NCBI RefSeq assembly: GCF_021729845.1
Contig: NZ_CP063397.1
Span: forward strand, 3,300,001 to 3,364,000
Reading direction: 5' to 3'
DNA: 64,000 bases
Origin: Rhizobium sp. SL42
GTDB taxonomy: Bacteria > Pseudomonadota > Alphaproteobacteria > Rhizobiales > Rhizobiaceae
How positions within the stretch are numbered: the first letter of the stretch is position 1; each line of letters starts with the position of its first letter. Of the stretch, positions 8,360-16,698 are shown one piece after another. The translations under genes and the position numbers were made by a program. The notes under the pieces are model-generated. The model saw only the letters and a program-made list of their open reading frames with translations. It ran no database searches and had not been told where the DNA came from.

Positions 8360-9154
8360 ATGAGCGAAACCTCGTCGCCGCAGCCGATCATCGGCGCACG
8401 GCTTCAACAGGCAGCGGCCTCCGGTATACGCCACGGTTTCTTCACCCGTTCAGGCGGCGTGTCGGATGGCATCTATCGCGGATTGAATGTCGGCCTCGGC
8501 TCTCATGACGAACCGCAGAATGTCGAGGAGAACCGTCGCCGCGTGAGTGCCTGGTTCGGCCAGCCGCTCGATCGGCTGGCGACGGCCCACCAAATCCATT
8601 CGCCGGACGTCGTGACTGTTGGCGCGGACTATGATGGCAGCCGCCCGAAAGCCGACGCCCAGGTGACCGCGACGCCCGGGATCGTCCTTGGCGTCCTGAC
8701 CGCCGATTGCGGTCCGATCCTGTTTGCCGATCCCGAAAACCGCGTCATTGGCGCGGCCCATGCAGGCTGGAAAGGCACTCTGACCGGCGTGCTCGAAAAC
8801 ACCATCGAGGCGATGATTGCGCTTGGCGCCCGCCGCCAGTCCATCCGCGCCACGCTCGGCCCGTCGATCAGTGTCGCCAATTACGAGGTCGGACCGGAAT
8901 TCGTCGACCGTTTCGCGAACGAAGATCCGGCCTTCACAGCATTCTTCGCGCCCTCGACAAAGCCAGGGCACGCCATGTTTGACCTGCCAGGTCTGACTTT
9001 GATGCGGCTGGCCAAGGCCGGTATCGAGGTCGACACGCTGGGCCTGTGCACCTATGCCGACCCGGATGCGTTCTATTCCTACCGCCGCACGACCCACGCC
9101 GGAGAACCGGACTATGGGCGACAGATTTCAGCAATCGCGATACTGGAGGACTGA
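8360..9154 (+). CDS. pgeF: Peptidoglycan editing factor / YfiH-family laccase-domain protein
   Basis: 264-residue protein of the YfiH (PgeF) family, once annotated as polyphenol oxidase. The conserved metal-site residues are visible as H80 (AHQIHSPDV), C117 (LTADCGPILF) and H134 (AAHAGWKGT). E. coli PgeF removes wrongly inserted residues from UDP-MurNAc peptide precursors; other members act on purine nucleosides. I chose the ATG at 8360 with GGAG nine bases upstream, rather than the GTG at 8312. The following gene starts one base after the stop, so they share a transcript. Confidence 0.9.
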   Translation: MSETSSPQPIIGARLQQAAASGIRHGFFTRSGGVSDGIYRGLNVGLGSHDEPQNVEENRRRVSAWFGQPLDRLATAHQIHSPDVVTVGADYDGSRPKADAQVTATPGIVLGVLTADCGPILFADPENRVIGAAHAGWKGTLTGVLENTIEAMIALGARRQSIRATLGPSISVANYEVGPEFVDRFANEDPAFTAFFAPSTKPGHAMFDLPGLTLMRLAKAGIEVDTLGLCTYADPDAFYSYRRTTHAGEPDYGRQISAIAILED

Positions 9155-9155
9155 C

Positions 9156-10307
9156 ATGGCACTGCACTTCACCGAGAGCGAATATGCGACCCGCCTGTCC
9201 CGCCTGACCGCCCGCATGGCTGAACAGAAGCTCGATGCGGTTTTGCTCTTTGCCCAGGAAAGCATGTATTGGCTGACCGGCTACGACACCTTCGGCTACT
9301 GCTTCTTCCAGTCCCTTATCGTCAAGGCCGATGGCAGCATGACCCTGCTCACGCGGTCTGCGGACCTGCGCCAGGCAAAGCATACGTCGACAATCCAGAA
9401 CATTGTCATCTGGGTCGATCGCGTCAACGCCGACCCGACCGCGGATCTGCGCGGACTGCTTAGCGACATGGATCTGCTCGGCACGCGCATCGGCATCGAA
9501 TACGACACCCATGGCATGACCGGGCGCGTTGCCCGACTGCTTGACAACCAGATGACCAGTTTCTGCGAAATCGTCGACATCTCCTACCTTGTCAGCGAAT
9601 TGCGCTTGACCAAGAGCCCGGCCGAGATTGAATTTGCGGTCCGTGCCGCAGAATTGGCCGATGATGCACTCGATGCCGCCCTGCCGCTGATCGGCGCCGG
9701 CGCGGATGAGGCAGACATCTTGGCAGCGATGCAAGGCGCCGTGCTCAGCGGCGGCGGCGATTATCCCGCCAATGAATTCATCATCGGCTCGGGTGCGGAT
9801 GCGCTTCTGTGCCGCTACAAGTCCGGGCGCCGCAAACTATCCGACACCGACCAGTTGACGCTCGAATGGGCGGGCGCCGCAGCGCACTACCACGCCGCCA
9901 TGATGCGCACCGTGATCGTCGGCGAACCCAGCACGCGACACCGCGAACTGTATGCCGCCTGCCATGAAACCATCAAGGCGATCGAAGGCGTGCTTCGTCC
10001 CGGCAACACCTTCGGCGATGTCTTCGACACCCATGCCCGCATTCTGGACGACCGCAGCCTGACCCGGCATCGCTTGAATGCCTGCGGCTATTCGCTGGGC
10101 GCCCGCTTTTCACCGTCCTGGATGGAGCATCAGATGTTCCACGCCGGCAACACGCAGCCGATACTGCCGGACATGACCCTGTTCGTGCATATGATCATCA
10201 TGGATAGCGAGCGCGAAACGGCGATGTCGCTCGGCCATACCTATTTGACCACCGAGGATGCGCCACGTGCCCTCTCCCGCCATCCGCTCGAATTGATCAT
10301 CCGCTGA
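9156..10307 (+). CDS. M24-fold protein, Xaa-Pro peptidase-like, with altered metal site
   Basis: 383-residue protein with a creatinase-like N-terminal domain (RLSRLTARMAEQKLDAVLLFAQESMYWLTGYDTFGY) and a C-terminal pita-bread M24 domain. Active M24 peptidases use two Asp, one His and two Glu as metal ligands. The matching stretches read LTLEWAGAAAHYHAAMMRTV, NACGYSLGARFSPSWME and DMTLFVHMIIMDSE. Most ligands therefore appear replaced, as in the ectoine-hydrolase (DoeA/EutD) branch. A hydrolase of a small amide or cyclic compound, or a non-enzymatic role, is more likely than a classical aminopeptidase. The start has GGAGG upstream and lies one base after pgeF. Confidence 0.8.
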   Translation: MALHFTESEYATRLSRLTARMAEQKLDAVLLFAQESMYWLTGYDTFGYCFFQSLIVKADGSMTLLTRSADLRQAKHTSTIQNIVIWVDRVNADPTADLRGLLSDMDLLGTRIGIEYDTHGMTGRVARLLDNQMTSFCEIVDISYLVSELRLTKSPAEIEFAVRAAELADDALDAALPLIGAGADEADILAAMQGAVLSGGGDYPANEFIIGSGADALLCRYKSGRRKLSDTDQLTLEWAGAAAHYHAAMMRTVIVGEPSTRHRELYAACHETIKAIEGVLRPGNTFGDVFDTHARILDDRSLTRHRLNACGYSLGARFSPSWMEHQMFHAGNTQPILPDMTLFVHMIIMDSERETAMSLGHTYLTTEDAPRALSRHPLELIIR

Positions 10308-10399
10308 GGCGAGAAGCGATCACCATCTGTTCAGAAAATAGACAGGAAATTGCTGCTACAAACATACTCACGGGAGTGACAGGGAAGGATCAGCGATAG

Positions 10400-11203
10400 A
10401 TGAGACGTTCCGCACGGCTGGCATCGATAATCGTCCTGCTCCTGCAGCTTGGCGCCTGCAACAGTACCGAAGTCCTGACGCCCCCCGTCGATGTCGGCGA
10501 TGGCAGCCAAGGCGTCGGCGACATGGGTCAAACATCCGCCGCACCGCTTGGAGCTGTCGCCACCCAGGGCGTGCAGAGCGCCCCTCTCGGCCAGCCCGGC
10601 TATCAATATCACAACGCTCCGCAGAACACGCTGGAGGCTCAGGCGGCAGCGCTCAGTCAGGGTAATAATCCGACCGCATCCGCCCCGCTCGACGGCGCCG
10701 GATACGATAGCGGCGGGACGGACCAGGCTTTCCCCCAGCAACCGCAAGCACAGGCGACCCGGCAGCAGACGCAGCCGGCGCAGGCTACCCAACAGACGCA
10801 ACAGGCCGCTCTCGCACCGGCCGGTGCCTCGGCCGCGCGCGGTACGATCCGGTTCCTCCCCATCATCGGCGCCCCGGTTCAGGCCGTGACGCCCCTGTCG
10901 CGCCAACTGGGAGCGGAAGCACGCGCGCATGGCCTGACTATCAAGAGTGCCAATGATCCAGCCAGCGAACATATCCTGAAAGGCTATTTTTCTGCCTTTG
11001 CCGACGGCAGCAATGTGACGATCGTCTACGTCTGGGATATTCTGGACGCCAGCGGCGGCCGGCTTCACCGAATTCAGGGCCAGGAAAGCCTGCCGTCCGG
11101 GGCAAAGGATCCATGGGCCTCCGTTCCGGCCTCCGTTATGCAACAGATCGCCACCAAGAGCGTAGCGCAATATGTGGCGTGGAAAAACGCGCAAACCGGT
11201 TAG
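10400..11203 (+). CDS. Secreted lipoprotein with Gln/Ala-rich linker, function unknown
   Basis: 267-residue predicted lipoprotein. The N-terminus MRRSARLASIIVLLLQLGAC carries a lipobox with the lipidated Cys20. Residues about 100-145 are rich in Q, A, T and P and look disordered. The C-terminal part (about 148-265) has predicted beta/alpha character, with TIRFLPIIGAPVQAVTPLSRQLGAEARAHGLTI and HILKGYFSAFADGSNVTIVYVWDI. I do not recognise a named domain. The pattern (short linker, then a domain that converts an exported precursor to a soluble fold) is common in rhizobial envelope lipoproteins. It stands alone between the M24 gene and prs. Confidence 0.8.
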   Translation: MRRSARLASIIVLLLQLGACNSTEVLTPPVDVGDGSQGVGDMGQTSAAPLGAVATQGVQSAPLGQPGYQYHNAPQNTLEAQAAALSQGNNPTASAPLDGAGYDSGGTDQAFPQQPQAQATRQQTQPAQATQQTQQAALAPAGASAARGTIRFLPIIGAPVQAVTPLSRQLGAEARAHGLTIKSANDPASEHILKGYFSAFADGSNVTIVYVWDILDASGGRLHRIQGQESLPSGAKDPWASVPASVMQQIATKSVAQYVAWKNAQTG

Positions 11204-11363
11204 AGCTTGGATTTCAACGCGTCAAAGTTGCCTTATTCACCCTATCCAGAGTTAACTCACCCCGAATTGACGAAAAAGCGGGTGAACGCCGCCAAGCCTC
11301 TTGCATTCAGGGGGAAGGACGGTAAAAAGCGCGCATCTCAAGGCATGTAACAGGCGGGCCAAG

Positions 11364-12296
11364 ATGAAGGTTTTCGCAGGTAATTCGAACCGGCAGCTGG
11401 CCGAAGCGATCTGCTCCTATATCAATGTTCCACTCGGCAAGGCCAGCGTCCGCCGTTTCGCAGACCAGGAAATCTTCGTCGAAATCCAGGAAAATGTGCG
11501 TGGCGAGGACGTATTCGTCGTGCAATCGACGTCGTTTCCGACGAACGACCATCTGATGGAATTGCTGATCATGATCGACGCCATGCGGCGTTCGTCTGCG
11601 CGGCGCATCACCGCGGTTCTGCCGTATTTCGGCTATGCCCGCCAGGATCGCAAACCGGGACCGCGCACGCCGATTTCGGCCAAACTCGTGGCGAATCTGA
11701 TCACCGAAGCAGGTGCAGACCGCGTTCTGACGCTCGATCTGCATGCCGGTCAGATCCAAGGCTTCTTCGATATACCGACGGACAACCTGTATGCCGTGCC
11801 GCTCCTGGCGCGCGACATCAAGGAACACTACGACCAGAACAATGTCATGGTCGTATCGCCCGACGTCGGCGGCGTGGTTCGCGCTCGCTCGCTGGCCAAG
11901 CGCCTCGACTGTCTGCTGGCGATCGTCGACAAGCGCCGTGATCGTCCAGGTGAATCCGAAGTCATGAACGTCATCGGCGATGTGGCAGGCAAGGACTGCA
12001 TCCTGATCGACGACATCGTCGACAGCGGCGGCACGCTCTGCAATGCAGCGGAAGCCTTGCTGAAGCACGGGGCTACCAGCGTCACCGCCTACATCACCCA
12101 CGGCGTACTTTCCGGCGGCGCGGTAACCCGTGTCGCGTCTTCGAAACTGCGCGAACTGGTAATCACCGATTCCATCCAGCCCACCACGGCAGTCCAGTCG
12201 GCACACAATATTCGTGTGCTCTCGACCGCCAGCCTGCTCGGCGAAGCCATCAACCGCACCAGCGCGGAAGAGTCTGTTTCCAGCCTCTTCGACTGA
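11364..12296 (+). CDS. prs: Ribose-phosphate pyrophosphokinase
   Basis: 310-residue PRPP synthetase, which transfers pyrophosphate from ATP to ribose 5-phosphate for nucleotide, histidine and tryptophan synthesis. Motifs are [16 protein letters not shown] at the start, the ATP-binding [39 protein letters not shown] (metal and ribose contacts), [13 protein letters not shown] and the PRPP loop [19 protein letters not shown]. The ATG at 11364 gives the standard N-terminus; the frame is open further upstream without similarity. A perfect hairpin lies just after the stop. Confidence 0.97.
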   Translation: MKVFAGNSNRQLAEAICSYINVPLGKASVRRFADQEIFVEIQENVRGEDVFVVQSTSFPTNDHLMELLIMIDAMRRSSARRITAVLPYFGYARQDRKPGPRTPISAKLVANLITEAGADRVLTLDLHAGQIQGFFDIPTDNLYAVPLLARDIKEHYDQNNVMVVSPDVGGVVRARSLAKRLDCLLAIVDKRRDRPGESEVMNVIGDVAGKDCILIDDIVDSGGTLCNAAEALLKHGATSVTAYITHGVLSGGAVTRVASSKLRELVITDSIQPTTAVQSAHNIRVLSTASLLGEAINRTSAEESVSSLFD

Positions 12297-12308
12297 TATT
12301 CGGCAATG

Positions 12309-12343
12309 CAGTGCAATGCGTCGCATTTGGACGCATTGCACTG
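12309..12343. repeat. Perfect 14-bp inverted repeat after prs
   Basis: Arms CAGTGCAATGCGTC (12309-12322) and GACGCATTGCACTG (12330-12343) are perfectly complementary around a 7-base loop, GCATTTG. It begins 13 bases after the prs stop. No T-run follows on + (GAATATTTAGC), so a standard Rho-independent terminator is not obvious. It may be an mRNA-stabilising 3' hairpin, an atypical terminator or a protein-binding palindrome for the gene downstream. The next 80 bases are markedly AT-rich. Confidence 0.7.
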
Positions 12344-12447
12344 GAATATTTAGCTTATTTATCTAGTTATATTGCAAAAACGTCATTCCTTGACGCAATT
12401 CCCTTAAAACAGGTCGGCTATCATGTTTATGGTTGCTGCGCCTGCAC

Positions 12448-13338
12448 ATGCTCTCGAATTACTCTCATCCGGCCATCCATCCAATGTCTCTGACAGTCGA
12501 ATTGCTGCTCCAGAATGCCGATCTGCACGAGGCAATTCGCGATCAGTCCAAAGCCCTGCTCGAAATCAACGCCGTGGCACCCAAGCTTGCAGCGGTGTTT
12601 GGCACGCAACAACGCTGGCTTCTGGCGCATCTCGCCATGTCGATCTATTTCAGCGAAGCGGCACGCGGTGCCCCGGAACCGGCAATCGTCATGGCGCGTT
12701 TCTTCGAGCAGGTAAAGAGACACGGTATTTCGAGCGTCAACACCGCCGATGCCTTCGTCAAGGAAATGCTGGTCTACGGTATCGCGGAACAGATCGCGAC
12801 GGCCGACAAGCGCAATCGCCCGGTCCGGCCGGCACCGCAGACGGTTGCTGCCGTCGGCCAATGGATGTGGATCCATCTGGCCACGCTCGACCGCCTCGAT
12901 GGCGGTAACCGCCGTGCGGCCTACCAAGCCGACCCGACCCTCATTCACCGTCTGCATCCGGAACTGACCGCGAATTTCTTTGTCTCGCCGGAAATCCGCA
13001 CGCCACCCAAGACATTCACCCTGTTCACCTGGCTGAACAATGGCGGCATCGTGATGGACTGGCTGCTGGCCGGAATCGAGCCGGCGGACGCATCGGTCGA
13101 GCGTGTCGCGACACAGGTCAGGTCCGTGCCCCAGATGGCCGAAACATTCCGCCTGTCGCGCACCCACCTTACGCGCAAGCTCCGCGAAGCCGAAGCGATC
13201 GGCAGTATCGGCTGGGAAGGCACCCGCGGACGCTCGGTCATGTGGGTTTCAAAGGAATTCCGCCGGGAATACGCCGAATCCCAATCGGCCAAGCTTGCGA
13301 TTATCGACGCCGCTTGCGAAACCTTCGGCATTCGCTGA
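12448..13338 (+). CDS. Conserved unknown with C-terminal helix-turn-helix-like segment
   Basis: 296-residue protein, cytoplasmic by appearance. I do not recognise a named family. The N-terminal two thirds are mostly helical (MSLTVELLLQNADLHEAIRDQSKALLEINAV, WLLAHLAMSIYFSE). The C-terminal part VERVATQVRSVPQMAETFRLSRTHLTRKLREAEAIGSIGWEGTRGRSVMWVSKEF looks like a winged helix-turn-helix, so a DNA-binding role is plausible. The start is uncertain: ATG at 12448 or 12484, neither with a good Shine-Dalgarno sequence. The AT-rich upstream region (12344-12420) contains no gene and probably holds its promoter. Confidence 0.6.
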   Translation: MLSNYSHPAIHPMSLTVELLLQNADLHEAIRDQSKALLEINAVAPKLAAVFGTQQRWLLAHLAMSIYFSEAARGAPEPAIVMARFFEQVKRHGISSVNTADAFVKEMLVYGIAEQIATADKRNRPVRPAPQTVAAVGQWMWIHLATLDRLDGGNRRAAYQADPTLIHRLHPELTANFFVSPEIRTPPKTFTLFTWLNNGGIVMDWLLAGIEPADASVERVATQVRSVPQMAETFRLSRTHLTRKLREAEAIGSIGWEGTRGRSVMWVSKEFRREYAESQSAKLAIIDAACETFGIR

Positions 13339-13367
13339 CCGGGCGCACTCGCTCCTTGCAGACTCGC

Positions 13368-13748
13368 TCAGCGCGACGGCAGCGGACACGCCTCGCCACC
13401 GGAAAACAACCGTGACCGAGTCAGGAACCGGCGCTCCCGACCATTGTCGAGGGAAAACATGCCCCCTCGCCCCGGCACGACGTCGATGATCAGTTGCGTG
13501 TGCTTCCAGACATCGTACTGGCTGCCGCTGATATAGAACGGCACCCCGCCGATCTCACCCAGCTTCACATCGGTCTCGCCAACCCGGTATTCATCAGCCG
13601 GATAACACATCGGCGACGACCCATCGCAACATCCACCGGACTGGTGAAAGAGAATGCTTGGGTGATCTCTCTGTATCTCGGCGAGAAACGCGAGTGCCGC
13701 CTCGGTCGCCACCACGCGTGGTTCGCCAGCATCAAGGGTCATTTCCAT
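13368..13748 (-). CDS. DUF779 protein, partner of aldehyde dehydrogenase
   Basis: 126-residue protein of the DUF779 family. The hallmark is the cysteine cluster HQSGGCCDGSSPMC followed by VGETDVKLGEIGGVPFYISGSQYDVWKHTQLIIDVVPGRGGMFSLDNGRERRFLTRSRLF. The cysteines suggest metal or cofactor binding, though the family is uncharacterised. Such genes commonly sit beside NAD-dependent aldehyde dehydrogenases, as here. The start ATG at 13748 has GGAG seven bases upstream. A 197-bp gap holding repeat sequence separates it from the dehydrogenase gene. Confidence 0.85.
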   Translation of the reverse strand: MEMTLDAGEPRVVATEAALAFLAEIQRDHPSILFHQSGGCCDGSSPMCYPADEYRVGETDVKLGEIGGVPFYISGSQYDVWKHTQLIIDVVPGRGGMFSLDNGRERRFLTRSRLFSGGEACPLPSR

Positions 13749-13767
13749 GGGTCGCTCCGTCACAGTC

Positions 13768-13793
13768 CCTTCTCCCCGCCTGCGGGGAGAAGG
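13768..13793. repeat. Palindromic rhizobial intergenic repeat
   Basis: Perfect 12-bp arms CCTTCTCCCCGC (13768-13779) and GCGGGGAGAAGG (13782-13793) around a two-base centre. Palindromes built on this core are, to my knowledge, scattered in many copies between genes of Rhizobiales. Here it sits between the DUF779 gene and the aldehyde dehydrogenase gene. Confidence 0.7.
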
Positions 13794-13945
13794 AAGGTCA
13801 CTCATAAACCTGTCGAGGTTCGTGGCTGGAGGAGGCGAAAACGGTCGTGTTCGAGAACCGGAGCAGAACGTACTTGATGTACGTGAGCACCGGAAGCGCA
13901 AAACATGAGCATTTGCAGCCCCTCCAGACACGAAGATCGGCGGGT
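13794..13945. repeat. Probable intergenic repeat with GTAC palindrome
   Basis: This stretch shows no coding signal on the strand of its neighbours. It includes CGTAC-TTGAT-GTACG near 13870-13884, flanked by CCGGAGC and GAGCACCGG, giving a second imperfect palindrome. The wording resembles a family of rhizobial dispersed elements I have seen in intergenic DNA. Confirmation needs a genome-wide copy count. Confidence 0.4.
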
Positions 13946-15460
<1,515 letters not shown>

Positions 15461-15548
15461 GTCTTATCCTCCCTGTGAACGGGCCCCTCCTCGGGCCGGT
15501 AGGAAGATGATTGACGCGATTGGCGTTGGCGTGAAGCCCACCTGGACC

Positions 15549-15583
15549 GTGTCGCACCGCACTCTGTTTCAGGAATGCGACAC
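15549..15583. promoter_or_regulatory. Candidate operator for the AcoR-like regulator
   Basis: Perfect 8-bp inverted repeat GTGTCGCA (15549-15556) and TGCGACAC (15576-15583), with centres 27 bp apart. It lies 89-123 bp upstream of the aldehyde dehydrogenase ATG and just past the stop of the regulator gene. TGT...ACA dyads of this kind are typical upstream sites of AcoR-type activators. I see no convincing -24/-12 sigma-54 promoter between the site and the gene. Confidence 0.6.
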
Positions 15584-15595
15584 TGCTGCCAGCCT

Positions 15596-16552
15596 CTATT
15601 GCGGCTGGAAGCGCTTCAGTTTCCGATGCAGTGTCGCGCGACTGATGCCGAGGATCTGGGCCGCCTGGGAGACATTTCCCTGGGTGCGCGACAGCACGCG
15701 GCGCAGCGCTGCCCGCTCGGCATCATCGAGATCGCTACCACCGTCACCGCGCGCCTCGCGAAGCACGTCGGCTGCCGGCATGCCTTGCGAAATCAGCTGA
15801 TCATCAAGCTTCAACGCCACCCGCGCCGCCTTGGTAGCGCCGAGAATAAGGTCGTCGCTATCAACAGCAAGCAGCGCCGCAATTGAGTTGGCCTGCGGCA
15901 CGACCACGATGCGTGCGCCGGGAAAAGCCTGACGGAAAAGATTGGTTTCGACCCGGGCAGCGGCATCCTTCACCGCTTGCGACAGCACGGCCAGTGTCAT
16001 GTCGTTCACGTCGTTGCGGCAGGTCGAGACATCGAGCGCTGCCATGACCCGGCCAAGATGGTCGCGGATCGGAGCAGTCGCGCAGGAAAGTCCGATATTG
16101 GCGCTCATGAAATGCTGGTCGCGGTGGATGACCACCGAGCGTTCGTCCACCAGCGCCGTTCCGATGCCGTTGGTCCCGACGCTCGCCTCGCTCCAGACAT
16201 TCTGTTGCCAGAGCCCGAGCTGGCGGAATTCCCTGTCATCGCCCGGCGCGCCTCGCCGATCGACAACGATCCCGTCGGCATCGGCCAGGATAATGCAACA
16301 GCCGGAGCGTCCGATCATTTGATAGAGCCGATCCACCTCATCGGAAGAACTGCCGATCAGCCGCTCCATGCGCTGATGTGCCTCGCGGAAGACGATATCG
16401 TCCACCTGCACGGGTTTGCGCGCCTCCTCCGGCGCAAGGTGATAAAGATTGAGACAGCGGCTCCACGACGCTGCGACCGGCGACGTCACGGCCGCCGAGG
16501 CCTTTTGCGCTGTCGAATAGACGAGCGTCGAATGGCTGGTATCCTGTCGCAT
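15596..16552 (-). CDS. AcoR-like GAF/Fis regulator lacking the AAA+ domain
   Basis: 318-residue regulator. The N-terminal part (VAASWSRCLNLYHLAPEEARKP, then a GAF domain at about 65-200 with SVGTNGIGTALVDERSVVIHRDQHF) matches the sensor half of AcoR. A PAS-like stretch (about 214-250) follows, then directly a Fis-type helix-turn-helix (about 278-316, RTQGNVSQAAQILGISRATLHRKLKRF). The sigma-54-interacting AAA+ ATPase domain of about 240 residues found in AcoR is absent, with no frame break, so this looks like a natural short form. I chose the ATG at 16552 behind GGGAGGAG. It is followed by the aldehyde dehydrogenase gene, its likely target. Confidence 0.85.
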   Translation of the reverse strand: MRQDTSHSTLVYSTAQKASAAVTSPVAASWSRCLNLYHLAPEEARKPVQVDDIVFREAHQRMERLIGSSSDEVDRLYQMIGRSGCCIILADADGIVVDRRGAPGDDREFRQLGLWQQNVWSEASVGTNGIGTALVDERSVVIHRDQHFMSANIGLSCATAPIRDHLGRVMAALDVSTCRNDVNDMTLAVLSQAVKDAAARVETNLFRQAFPGARIVVVPQANSIAALLAVDSDDLILGATKAARVALKLDDQLISQGMPAADVLREARGDGGSDLDDAERAALRRVLSRTQGNVSQAAQILGISRATLHRKLKRFQPQ

Positions 16553-16698
16553 CGGCTCCTCCCAAAGCATGATGCAGTTATGCCTCTGCATTCCGCATGT
16601 TTCAATGAGACGAAAGAAATACAAGCAACAGCGCAGAAGCGCCCGGATAAATGGCGCAGATATGCGACAGATCTACAGATGCAATGGCCAGGCAGCTG

